Shown here piece after piece: positions 1 through 7,815 of a DNA stretch of 64,000 nucleotides. The notes below the pieces were generated by a model. It was given only the letters and a program-made list of their open reading frames with translations. It had not been told where the DNA came from and ran no database searches. Position 1 is the first letter of the stretch; each line of letters opens with the position of its first letter. This DNA is from Mycolicibacterium arenosum (GTDB lineage: Bacteria; Actinomycetota; Actinomycetes; Mycobacteriales; Mycobacteriaceae): contig NZ_JANDBD010000018.1 of the NCBI RefSeq assembly GCF_024320865.1, positions 64,401 to 128,400 of the forward strand. The letters run 5' to 3'. Made by a program: the position numbers and the translations under genes.

Positions 1-2
1 GG

Positions 3-1103
3 AGCAAAGCCCCGGCGAGTGACGTCGCGTCGTCGTCGTCGCCGTGGACCAACGTCGTCCGGGGACTGGCCGCCCGCGCCACTACTCCCCTGCTCCCGGA
101 CGACTATCTGAAGCACCTCAACCCGCTGTGGTCCGCTCGCGAGCTTCGCGGCGAGATCATGGAGGCTCGGCCGGAGACGCCGGATTCCGCGACGGTGACC
201 ATCAGGCCCGGCTGGGGCTTCCGCGGCGACTATCAGCCGGGCCAGTACGTCGGCATCGGGCTCCGGGTCGACGGCCGGTGGCACTGGCGGTCGTATTCGT
301 TGACGTCGGTGCCCACCCGCGATCAGCACGACATCTCGATCACGGTGAAGGCGACGCCCGAGGGATTCCTGTCGACTCACCTGGTGAACGGGGTGGCGCC
401 GGGCACCGTCATCCGCCTCGCGTCACCGAAAGGTGATTTCGCGCTTCCCGATCCACCACCGAGCCAGCTGTTGTTCGTCAGTGCCGGCAGCGGTATCACC
501 CCGCTGATGGCGATGCTTCGCGCGTTGCGCGCCCGCGGCCACCGCCCGGACATCGTGCACCTCCACTCGGCCCCGTCGGAGGACGCCGTCATCTTCCGCG
601 ACGAACTGCGAGACATGCACGACGACGACACGTCCGGTTACCGGTTGCACCTGCAGCTCACCGAGCAGTCCGGGAAGCTCGATTTCGCCGCCCTCGACGA
701 CCTCGTCCCCGATTGGCGGGCCCGCTCGGCGTGGGCCTGCGGACCCACGTCGCTCCTCGACACGGTCGAACACGTCTGGAGCGAGGCCGACCTGGACGAC
801 AACCTCCACACGGAGAGATTCGACATCGCCGCCACGGACAAGGGCGGCGAAGGAGGCACCGTCACCTTCGCGATCTCCGACAAGACCGTCGAGATCGACG
901 GAGCCACCTCGTTGTTGGAGGCCGGTGAGAGCGTCGGCATCCAGATGCCCTTCGGATGCCGCATGGGCATCTGCCAAACCTGCGTACTGCCGTTGGACGA
1001 CGGCCACGTGCGCGACGTCAGATCCGGTGCCGAACACGCTGCGGGAGACCGCATTCAAACCTGCGTGTCGACGGCGTCCGGCGACTGCACCATCAACATT
1101 TAG
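3..1103 (+). CDS. Flavin/2Fe-2S oxidoreductase, partner of DesA3 (5' truncated)
   Basis: The start codon lies left of the window; the frame is open from base 3. An N-terminal stretch (NPLWSARELRG) precedes a ferredoxin-NADP reductase-like FAD fold, with an RSYSLTS flavin motif and a GSGITPLMAML nucleotide-binding motif. The C-terminus is a plant-type 2Fe-2S domain with CRMGICQTC followed by a last Cys in IQTCVS. This order matches the Rv3230c family, which as known passes electrons from NADPH to the stearoyl-CoA desaturase DesA3. The desA3 start lies 10 bases downstream, so the two genes probably form one operon for oleate synthesis at the membrane. The ATG at 159 is internal: the residues before it still align with the family. 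Confidence 0.9.
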   Translation, partial: SKAPASDVASSSSPWTNVVRGLAARATTPLLPDDYLKHLNPLWSARELRGEIMEARPETPDSATVTIRPGWGFRGDYQPGQYVGIGLRVDGRWHWRSYSLTSVPTRDQHDISITVKATPEGFLSTHLVNGVAPGTVIRLASPKGDFALPDPPPSQLLFVSAGSGITPLMAMLRALRARGHRPDIVHLHSAPSEDAVIFRDELRDMHDDDTSGYRLHLQLTEQSGKLDFAALDDLVPDWRARSAWACGPTSLLDTVEHVWSEADLDDNLHTERFDIAATDKGGEGGTVTFAISDKTVEIDGATSLLEAGESVGIQMPFGCRMGICQTCVLPLDDGHVRDVRSGAEHAAGDRIQTCVSTASGDCTINI

Positions 1104-1113
1104 GGGAGTACTC

Positions 1114-2337
1114 ATGGCCATCACCGATATCAAGACCTACGCCCACCTGAGCGAGTCCGACGTTGAGCAGCTCACGGTCGAACTCGACGCCATCCGCGCG
1201 GACATCGAGGAATCGCGCGGCGAGCTCGACGCCAGGTACATCCGACGGGCCATCGGCCTGCAGCGCGCGCTCGTCGCGGGCGGCCGGATCGCGTTATTCG
1301 CCAGCAGCAGCCGGCTCGCCCGCATCGCTGGCACGGGCATGCTGGCGGCGGGCAAGATCATCGAGAACATGGAGTTGGGGCACAACATCATTCACGGGCA
1401 GTGGGACTGGATGAACGATCCGGAGATCCACTCGACCGAATGGGAGTGGGACACCACCTGCCCGAGCGCGCACTGGAAGCACTCGCACAACTTCGTGCAC
1501 CACAAGTACACCAACGTCGTCGGGATGGACAGCGACGTGGGCTACAACATCATGCGCGTCACCCGCGACCAACCGTGGGAGCCGTGGATGCTCGGCAACC
1601 CGGTGTACAACCTGTTGCTGGGCACGCTGTTCGAGTGGGGCGTCGCCGTGCACCACGTCGACGTGGGGAAGGTCCGCGCCGGCGAGAAGACGTGGGCCGA
1701 GGCGCGCCGCGATCTGCGCACCGTCGGCACGAAGGTCGGCAAGCAGGTCGGCAAGGACTACATCGTGTTCCCCGCACTAGCCGGCACGAACTGGAAGCAC
1801 ACGCTGAAGGCCAATTTCATCGCCAACCTGATCCGCAACTACTGGTCGTACGCCGTCATCTTCTGCGGACACTTCCCCGACGGAGCGGAGAAGTTCACCG
1901 TCGATGAGTTCGAGCGCGAGACGCGCGGCGAGTGGTATCTGCGCCAGATGCTGGGTTCGGCGAACTTCAACGCGGGCCCCGTCATGGCGTTCATGAGCGG
2001 AAACCTCTGCTACCAGATCGAGCACCATCTGTTCCCCGACCTGCCGAGCAACCGGTACGCGGAGATCAGTGTGCGCGTCAGGGCGCTCTGCGAGAAGTAC
2101 GACTTGCCGTACACCACGGGACCGCTATGGCGGCAGTACTCCCAGTCCTTCTGGACCATCCTCAAGCTCGCGGTCCCCGACAAGTACCTGAAAGCCAGCA
2201 GTGACGATGCCCCGGAAACCAACTCGGAGGCCAAGTTTCGCGATCTCAACGGCGCCCCGGTAGCCTCGCCGGCCGGCGGTCGCAGAGGACTCCGCACCGC
2301 GATGCGCGAACACCGTCGACGGGTCTCGTCGAGCTGA
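1114..2337 (+). CDS. desA3: Membrane acyl-CoA desaturase DesA3
   Basis: A 407-residue membrane fatty-acid desaturase expected to introduce the delta-9 double bond into stearoyl-CoA. Three histidine boxes for the di-iron site are visible: H90-N-I-I-H94, HSHNFVHH at 123-130, and QIEHHLFPD with H304/H305. A good ribosome-binding site (GGGGAG, 1103-1108) precedes the ATG at 1114, which is chosen over the longer open frame because that frame runs into the reductase gene. The adjacent reductase is its likely electron donor. The C-terminal tail after about residue 370 is polar and low in complexity. In M. tuberculosis this pair sits elsewhere (Rv3229c-Rv3230c), so its position next to the other genes here is a rearrangement relative to that genome. 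Confidence 0.93.
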   Translation: MAITDIKTYAHLSESDVEQLTVELDAIRADIEESRGELDARYIRRAIGLQRALVAGGRIALFASSSRLARIAGTGMLAAGKIIENMELGHNIIHGQWDWMNDPEIHSTEWEWDTTCPSAHWKHSHNFVHHKYTNVVGMDSDVGYNIMRVTRDQPWEPWMLGNPVYNLLLGTLFEWGVAVHHVDVGKVRAGEKTWAEARRDLRTVGTKVGKQVGKDYIVFPALAGTNWKHTLKANFIANLIRNYWSYAVIFCGHFPDGAEKFTVDEFERETRGEWYLRQMLGSANFNAGPVMAFMSGNLCYQIEHHLFPDLPSNRYAEISVRVRALCEKYDLPYTTGPLWRQYSQSFWTILKLAVPDKYLKASSDDAPETNSEAKFRDLNGAPVASPAGGRRGLRTAMREHRRRVSSS

Positions 2338-2350
2338 CGTGGATTAAAAG

Positions 2351-2386
2351 CGTTCGGCCCCACAGGATCACCGGTGGGGCCGAACG
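2351..2386. terminator. Bidirectional intrinsic terminator between desA3 and the CsbD gene
   Basis: A perfect 13-bp inverted repeat (CGTTCGGCCCCAC, 2351-2363, with its complement at 2374-2386) encloses a 10-base loop. It starts 13 bases after the desA3 stop and ends 11 bases before the convergent CsbD stop. Read on the minus strand, the stem is followed by CTTTTAA, a short U-run typical of intrinsic termination. On the plus strand there is no U-run, so termination of desA3 would be of the U-less hairpin type. Confidence 0.85.
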
Positions 2387-2397
2387 TCATTGATGCC

Positions 2398-2628
2398 CTA
2401 CTCCGCAGCCTTCTGGCGGGCCTCCGCAGCGTTGGCGGCACCGCGGGCGGCTTCGGCTTCGGCTTCCTTCTTCGCGACGTCGCGTTCCGCCTCGGCCTTG
2501 TCCTGCTGGGCCTCGCCCGCTTCCTTCAGACCGTCGTTCCCGGTCACGGTGCCGGCGACCTCCTTCGCCTTGCCGACGACATCCTCGACGACGCCCTTCA
2601 CAGCGTTTTCGGGTCCACTCTCGCTCAT
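2398..2628 (-). CDS. CsbD-family stress protein
   Basis: A 76-residue, highly charged Ala/Glu/Lys-rich protein. The N-terminal half (VVGKAKEVAGTVTGNDGLKEAGEAQQ) has the CsbD signature of alternating GKAKE and G-x-KE-AG-AQQ elements; the C-terminal half is an Ala/Glu helix that could form a coiled coil. CsbD-like proteins are general-stress proteins of unknown biochemical role, often under a stress sigma factor. It is convergent with desA3 and ends at the shared terminator. No signal peptide or membrane segment is visible. The family call is good; the function is unknown. Confidence 0.85.
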   Translation of the reverse strand: MSESGPENAVKGVVEDVVGKAKEVAGTVTGNDGLKEAGEAQQDKAEAERDVAKKEAEAEAARGAANAAEARQKAAE

Positions 2629-2699
2629 AACCGATCCTCTCGTTTTGGACGAACGCCGCTTCGATACCCGCTGCGGCGCGAGTCAACCCTCGGCGGCGG

Positions 2700-2912
2700 T
2701 TACGCGTCCGCGACGTCGGATCGGCCGTGCCGCCTGCTGAACCGCGCGAGCACGGTGGACAGCTTGAGCAGGGAACGCGACAGCCTCGTGGGCTGGTCGT
2801 CGTGGCGGTGCTCGACGAAGCGCCCGGACTTCCGAAGTGCCACCACCAGCACGGGGACGAGCAGGGAGGCTAGTAACCAGCGCCGAATCGGTGTGCTCAG
2901 CAGAGCAAGCAT
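2700..2912 (-). CDS. Small single-pass membrane protein, unknown function
   Basis: A 70-residue protein with one N-terminal hydrophobic helix (about residues 3-26, containing WLLASLLVPVLVVAL), then a basic, His/Arg-rich cytoplasmic-type tail. A purine-rich GAAGGGAC lies 7 bases before the ATG, which supports translation. It is divergent from the PASTA kinase gene, with 136 bp between the two starts, so they may share a regulatory region. I do not recognise a named family. The call rests on the ribosome-binding site, the coherent membrane topology and the lack of a better reading in the other frames. Confidence 0.6.
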   Translation of the reverse strand: MLALLSTPIRRWLLASLLVPVLVVALRKSGRFVEHRHDDQPTRLSRSLLKLSTVLARFSRRHGRSDVADA

Positions 2913-3048
2913 GACAACGTCCCTTCGACGGTTGGATGGCCGTGACTTGTTACCCGCGTGCGGTCGTCGGGAAACGCTCCGCCGTCACCCGGCCGGATCC
3001 GCGGTGCGATGATGTGCTCTCGTAGATCACGCGAAAGATGAGGACGGA

Positions 3049-4887
3049 GTGAGCTCACCTCGCCGACTGGCCGACCGCTACGAACTGGGCGACATCGCCG
3101 GGTTCGGCGGGATGGCCGAGGTGTTCCGCGCTCGGGACGTCCGCCTGCACCGTGACGTGGCGGTCAAACTGCTGCGCGCGGATCTCGCGCGCGACCCGCA
3201 GTTTCACGCGAGGTTCCGGCGCGAGGCCAAGAACTCCGCTGCTCTCAACCACCCGGCGATCGTCGCCGTCCACGACACGGGCGAAACCGGCGAGCCCGAG
3301 GGGTCGCGGCCCTTCATGGTGATGGAGTTCATCGACGGCGTGACGCTGCGCGACGTCGTGAACGCCGAGGGTCGGATCGCCGTCCGTCGGGCGATCGAGA
3401 TCGTCGCCGACGTCTGTCAGGCGCTGGCCTTCAGCCATCGGCACGGCATCGTCCACCGCGACATCAAACCGGCCAACATCATGCTCACCGCAGACGGCGC
3501 GGTGAAGGTCATGGACTTCGGCATCGCGAAGGCCGTGACGGACAGCGGCAATCTGACGCAGACCGCCGCGATTCTCGGCACGGCCCACTACCTGTCGCCC
3601 GAGCAGGCGCATGGTGAGGACGTCGACGGCCGCTCCGACATCTACTCCCTCGGCTGCGTGCTATACGAACTCCTCACCGGCGAGCCGCCGTTCACGGGAG
3701 ACTCGCCGGTGTCGGTGGCGTACCAACACGTCCGCAAGGACCCGCAGCCACCGTCGCGTCGAACCGACGGGCTGTCCGCCGACGTCGATGCCGTAGTCCT
3801 GAAGGCACTGGCGAAGAACCCCGACAACCGCTATCGCACGGCGACCGAGATGCGTGACGACCTTCTCCGCGTCTACGCCGGGCAGACGCCCGAGGCGCCG
3901 AAGGTGTACTCGGACGTCGATCACGCGTCTCTGATAGACACCCTGCCGCGTCATCGAGCGCGCGAGGCCCCGCCCGCTGCACGTAAACGGTGGTTGGCGA
4001 TCATCGCGACGATCGCGGTAATCGCCGTCGCGGCGGTCATCGCCGTACGGGTAGTGAACGGTGGTGACGTTCGCATCCCCGAGCTCCGCTCGCAGACCGA
4101 ACAGGAAGCCGTCGCATCACTACAGGCGCTCGGCTTCCGCACGACGACCAGCGACGCCACCGATGCGCAGATCGACCTCGGTAGGGTGGTCGGCACCGAC
4201 CCGCCGGCCGACACCGTGGCCGACCGGGACGACACGGTCACCGTCAAGGTGTCCATCGGCCCCGAACAGAAGCGCGTGCCCGTCGTTCGCGACCTCACGC
4301 CGGACGCCGCCGAGCGTGCCCTGAAGGCGGCTGGTTTCACTGAAATCCGGCAGACCACAGGTGTATCCGAGCCGCAGGACGTCGGAAAGGTCACGGGCAC
4401 CGTGCCCGAGGCCGACTCGCTGTCAGCCGTGACCAACCCGGTGACGATCGTGGTGGGCGGCGGTCCCGGCGCCGCTGCGGTGCCCGACGTCGCCCGACAG
4501 ACGTACGACTCGGCTCTGCGGGTGCTGCAGGTCGCCGGCTTCACTAAGGTCGTGCGCGTGGATGCCGACAGTCCGGCACCGATCGGAGAGGTCGTCGCGA
4601 CCAATCCCCCTGCGGGACAGACGGTTCCGTTCGACAGTGTCGTTCAGGTTCAGGTCTCGATGGGCAACCAGTTCGTGATGCCGCCGCTGGTCGGTCTGTT
4701 CTGGGACGACAACAGCACCAGCTCGGCGATCTCTCAACTGAAGGCGCTCGGGTGGAACGGCACCATGTTTCGGAGCGCCGACACACCCGACAGTGGTCAG
4801 CGGACCAACGCGGTCGTCATCCAGAACCCCGCGCCGGGTACGCCGTTCGCCAAGAACGGCACCATCACGCTCAGTTTCGCGTCGTAA
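3049..4887 (+). CDS. PknB-like transmembrane Ser/Thr kinase with four PASTA domains
   Basis: A 612-residue receptor-type kinase. The kinase domain (about 9-275) has a glycine-rich GFGGMAEV loop, the ATP-binding K40, catalytic HRDIKPAN with D138, DFG with D156, and activation-loop TQT with T170/T172, the residues matching the autophosphorylated threonines of PknB. One membrane helix lies at about 312-336. Four extracellular PASTA repeats begin near 339, 405, 474 and 541; PASTA domains bind muropeptides or lipid II. It resembles M. tuberculosis PknB along its full length but is not next to pknA, pbpA, rodA or pstP. It is therefore more likely a second PASTA kinase than the orthologue itself. 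The GTG start at 3049 follows AGGACGG closely. The stop is one base from a convergent tRNA gene. Confidence 0.9.
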   Translation: MSSPRRLADRYELGDIAGFGGMAEVFRARDVRLHRDVAVKLLRADLARDPQFHARFRREAKNSAALNHPAIVAVHDTGETGEPEGSRPFMVMEFIDGVTLRDVVNAEGRIAVRRAIEIVADVCQALAFSHRHGIVHRDIKPANIMLTADGAVKVMDFGIAKAVTDSGNLTQTAAILGTAHYLSPEQAHGEDVDGRSDIYSLGCVLYELLTGEPPFTGDSPVSVAYQHVRKDPQPPSRRTDGLSADVDAVVLKALAKNPDNRYRTATEMRDDLLRVYAGQTPEAPKVYSDVDHASLIDTLPRHRAREAPPAARKRWLAIIATIAVIAVAAVIAVRVVNGGDVRIPELRSQTEQEAVASLQALGFRTTTSDATDAQIDLGRVVGTDPPADTVADRDDTVTVKVSIGPEQKRVPVVRDLTPDAAERALKAAGFTEIRQTTGVSEPQDVGKVTGTVPEADSLSAVTNPVTIVVGGGPGAAAVPDVARQTYDSALRVLQVAGFTKVVRVDADSPAPIGEVVATNPPAGQTVPFDSVVQVQVSMGNQFVMPPLVGLFWDDNSTSSAISQLKALGWNGTMFRSADTPDSGQRTNAVVIQNPAPGTPFAKNGTITLSFAS

Positions 4888-4888
4888 G

Positions 4889-4962
4889 TGGGGCGGGCGG
4901 GGCTCGAACCCGCGACCTAGGGATTATGAGTCCCCAGCTCTGACCGACTGAGCTACCGCCCC
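4889..4962 (-). tRNA. tRNA with CAU anticodon (elongator Met, or Ile2)
   Basis: A full cloverleaf folds on the minus strand. The acceptor stem GGGGCGG pairs with CCGCCCC, the D arm is GCTC/GAGC, the anticodon stem is GGGGA/TCCCT around the loop CTCATAA, and the T arm GCGGG/CCCGC holds TTCGAGC. The discriminator is A and CCA is not encoded. The CAU anticodon fits elongator tRNA-Met or, if the C34 is lysidinylated by TilS, tRNA-Ile2; sequence alone does not settle which. An initiator is unlikely: the first base pair is G-C, whereas initiators have a mismatch there. Confidence 0.93.
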
Positions 4963-5008
4963 GTCGCGCTGGTGCGCAGGCAACATCCTCCCATGCCCGC
5001 GAAACCGA

Positions 5009-5476
5009 TCAGCGAGCGAGCGCGCCTATCAATTCCTTGACCTTCGAGGCCTCGTCGCCGCTGAGTTCCTGCTCGGCCTCGACGGCCTCGAGCAGATCGG
5101 CGCGCAACCCGGCGCCGTTGGCCGTCTCCTGCACGGACAGCCGCGCATTGCGCCGCGCCAGATACATCTGCTGCCCCAGGGTGGCGCCCGGTCCGTTGGC
5201 GGCCTGCACCATGAGGGCGTCGTAGGCGTTGCGCACCTCGGCCAGCGACACGATCACCGTCGGGGTGACCCGGCTCCGGCTGGCGGCCTGCGCCAGCGCC
5301 GCCTCCAGCTTGCGCAGACCCGTGAGCACGACCGCGGCCTTCGCCGGGTACTCGGAGTCCTCGGGGTCGGGCAGCGAGTCGATCGAGGCGCCGAACATGT
5401 GCATGGCCGCGTCGGCGACACTCGAAATCAACTGTGCCTCACCTTCATCTGGCTGGCCGTTAGCACCGTTTGCCAT
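5009..5476 (-). CDS. Small helix-turn-helix protein of unknown function
   Basis: A 155-residue soluble protein. The first 90 residues are acidic and helical. Residues of about 100-150 (LGQQMYLARRNARLSVQETA, then GLRADLLEAVEAEQEL) look like an XRE-type helix-turn-helix with the usual R-x-x-LS-QE-A pattern. It may be a DNA-binding regulator, but no target is evident. GAGG lies 4 bases before the ATG. It could be co-transcribed with nothing nearby: the next minus-strand gene upstream starts 138 bp past an empty gap. I do not recognise a characterised orthologue. Confidence 0.75.
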   Translation of the reverse strand: MANGANGQPDEGEAQLISSVADAAMHMFGASIDSLPDPEDSEYPAKAAVVLTGLRKLEAALAQAASRSRVTPTVIVSLAEVRNAYDALMVQAANGPGATLGQQMYLARRNARLSVQETANGAGLRADLLEAVEAEQELSGDEASKVKELIGALAR

Positions 5477-5614
5477 GAAACCTCAACCTTCGGACGGCAC
5501 ACCGCAGTGCACACGAGTCGATCGAACAGGGGGTGTCCCGACGTCCGCGGACGTGACAGAGACCGTGATGAACCTAACGCCTGTCCTGGAGTGTTTCAAC
5601 CGCTCCGTACCAAC

Positions 5615-6436
5615 TCAGCCGTAGACCGGTTGACCGTCGGCGCCGAGCAGGTACCGCTCCGTTCCCTCCGGCACGCGGGGTGCGTCGGCGGCCAGCGCGA
5701 CGGCGATCTTGTTGGTCGCATTGCGCATCACGTCGAGGGTCAACTCGAGCGCCTCCTCGTCGGTGAAATGCGCGCGGACGCCCGCGGCCACGTCCGTGCC
5801 GATCCGCGACGGCGTCCAGATCAGCGCATCGACATAGCGCAGCGCCGCCTTCTGTCGCTCGTCCAGCAGGGTCGACTCCTCATAGCGCTCGATATCGACG
5901 TACATCGGCTCGCTGCCGCCCGCATCGAGCGCCGCTCCCTCGCGCAGCGACCTGCACAGCCGGCAGTTGTGCTGCACGGCTCCGCGCAGTCGCACCACCT
6001 CGGTCAGCACCGGGTCCAGAGCACGACGGGCGCCCACCATCGGAGCGAATCCGTTCAGCAGCAGATCGACGGGCTCGGTGTCGCGATCCCAGTCGGCGGG
6101 AGCCGGCACCGGCGGCAGGCCGAGCGCGGCGAGTCCGGCCTGCACCCGCGGCAGGTAGTCGGCCACGAACGTGAGGGCCACCACACCGAACGTTCTGGCG
6201 CCCAACGCCTTCGACAACGCCCCGCGCTGCGCGTCGCTGAGCACCGACACGTCGGTCGCGAACTGCTCGGCGAAGTCGGCGACGACGGGATGGTCGACGG
6301 CGGGGCCGTCGGACGGCAGCGCGGGCAGGCTCAACGCCGCCGCGCACGTCCGCCTCACCAGCGCGTTGAGGCCCGGGTCGTCGCTCGGGGATAGCGCCAC
6401 CAGGCGCGTCAACATCCCGTACAGTTCGCCGTCCAT
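5615..6436 (-). CDS. Carboxymuconolactone decarboxylase/AhpD-fold protein
   Basis: A 273-residue protein with the AhpD-like fold. The segment VRLRGAVQHNCRLCRSLREG carries a CxxC pair, as in peroxidase-type CMD proteins, where the two cysteines form the redox centre with nearby His and Glu. The last third (TDEEALELTLDVMRNATNKIAVALA) is the second helix pair of the family. It is probably a thiol-dependent antioxidant or a related redox protein; no substrate can be read from the sequence. It lies 8 bases downstream of tldE on the same strand, so it is likely the third gene of the tldD-tldE operon. Confidence 0.82.
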   Translation of the reverse strand: MDGELYGMLTRLVALSPSDDPGLNALVRRTCAAALSLPALPSDGPAVDHPVVADFAEQFATDVSVLSDAQRGALSKALGARTFGVVALTFVADYLPRVQAGLAALGLPPVPAPADWDRDTEPVDLLLNGFAPMVGARRALDPVLTEVVRLRGAVQHNCRLCRSLREGAALDAGGSEPMYVDIERYEESTLLDERQKAALRYVDALIWTPSRIGTDVAAGVRAHFTDEEALELTLDVMRNATNKIAVALAADAPRVPEGTERYLLGADGQPVYG

Positions 6437-6444
6437 GTCGGCGA

Positions 6445-7815
6445 TTATTGCGCCTGGCTCACCGATGACATGTGGAAGTCGGGAATCCGCAGCGACGGCA
6501 TCGCGGCCCGCGTCGCCCAGTCACCCCACTCACGCGGCAGGTTGACCTCGCTGACGCCCGCCTCGGTCGCACGGCGCAGCAGGTCGAGCGGGCTCTCGTT
6601 GAACCGGAAGTTGTTGACCGCGCCCGTCACCGCGCCGTCCTCGATCAGGTAGACGCCGTCGCGGGTGAGCCCGGTCAGCAGCAGCACGGTGGGATCGACC
6701 TCGCGGATGTACCAGAGCGTCGTCAGCAGCAATCCGCGTTCCGTGCGGGCGATCATGTCGTCGAGGCCCGCCGTGCCACCCGTCATCAGGAGGTTGTCGG
6801 CGGGCACCGCCACCGGGGTGCCGAACTCGGCGGCGGCGGCGCGTGGATACGCCAGCGCGTTGATCACCCCGTCGCGGATCCAGTCCACCCGCCCGATGTC
6901 CAGGCCGTTGTCGAACACCGACACCCGCTCCGAGGACGTGGCCGCCGAGACGAAGGGCGCGCAGCCCAGACCGGGGGCCGCCGGGTCGGAATAGAGCGTC
7001 AGGCCCAGATCGGTCAGCCGCTCCCCCACCCTGGTGCCGCCCGGCGCCGACAGTGCGGTGCGCCCCTCCTGCGCGCCGCGGCCGTCCATCGTCCAGTTGA
7101 GGTAGATCATCATGTCCGCGACGGTTGACGGTGGCATCAGCGTCTCGTACCGGCCGGCGGGCAACTCGACGGTGCGCTCCGCCCAGCCCAGCCGAACGTC
7201 CAGCTCGTCGAGCATGGAATCCGTTGGCACACCGACGAAGTCGGGAGTACTGACTCCGACCCAGGCACTGGCGTCACCGCGCTTGGCGTTGATCTCGACG
7301 GTGCCGGTCGGCTGCGTGTAGCGCAATCGCACTCCCGTCGACGTCGCGAGGAACGTCGTCGTGAGCTCGTGCCGGGCGAACCCGTACAGCCGGTCGGATG
7401 CGCGGAAGCCGCGGGCCAGGCTCGTCGCCAGGTCGGAGAAGACGTCGCACCCGGTGACCGCGACGGCGTCCTCCCAATCCTCGGGAAGCCCGGCACCCGT
7501 CAGCGCGGGCGCCGCGTCACGCGCCTCGGGGGCGGCGTTCGCCGCCCTGGCCGACGCCGCCACCAGATCGGTGATGGCGCGCGGGTCCACCTCACTGGAG
7601 GTCACCGAGCCGACGTGGGCGGTGTCGCCGCGCCGCACGATCGAGACGACTGCCGTCTCCCGGCCGATCGTCTCGCCGTTGGTCGTCATGGTGTTGCCCG
7701 CCCAGCGCAGCGACGCCGTCGAGCGGTCCATCACCAGCACAACGGTCTCGTCGGCGGCGCCCAACCGGGCCGCCTCGGCGAGCGCCAGTCCGGCGACCTC
7801 GGGTGCCGGGATCAT
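6445..7815 (-). CDS. tldE: TldE/PmbA-family protein (inactive partner of TldD)
   Basis: A 456-residue member of the TldE/PmbA family (Rv2314c-like). In known systems TldD and TldE form a heteromeric metalloprotease in which TldD holds the zinc site and TldE lacks it; no HExxxH motif is present here, as expected. Conserved C-terminal blocks include NFRFNESPLDLLRRA and a DNGLDIGRVDWIRDG stretch. Its ATG overlaps the tldD stop by four bases (ATGA), so the pair is translationally coupled, consistent with a stoichiometric complex. The substrate in mycobacteria is not evident from the context: no microcin-like or RiPP precursor gene was seen nearby. Confidence 0.9.
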   Translation of the reverse strand: MIPAPEVAGLALAEAARLGAADETVVLVMDRSTASLRWAGNTMTTNGETIGRETAVVSIVRRGDTAHVGSVTSSEVDPRAITDLVAASARAANAAPEARDAAPALTGAGLPEDWEDAVAVTGCDVFSDLATSLARGFRASDRLYGFARHELTTTFLATSTGVRLRYTQPTGTVEINAKRGDASAWVGVSTPDFVGVPTDSMLDELDVRLGWAERTVELPAGRYETLMPPSTVADMMIYLNWTMDGRGAQEGRTALSAPGGTRVGERLTDLGLTLYSDPAAPGLGCAPFVSAATSSERVSVFDNGLDIGRVDWIRDGVINALAYPRAAAAEFGTPVAVPADNLLMTGGTAGLDDMIARTERGLLLTTLWYIREVDPTVLLLTGLTRDGVYLIEDGAVTGAVNNFRFNESPLDLLRRATEAGVSEVNLPREWGDWATRAAMPSLRIPDFHMSSVSQAQ

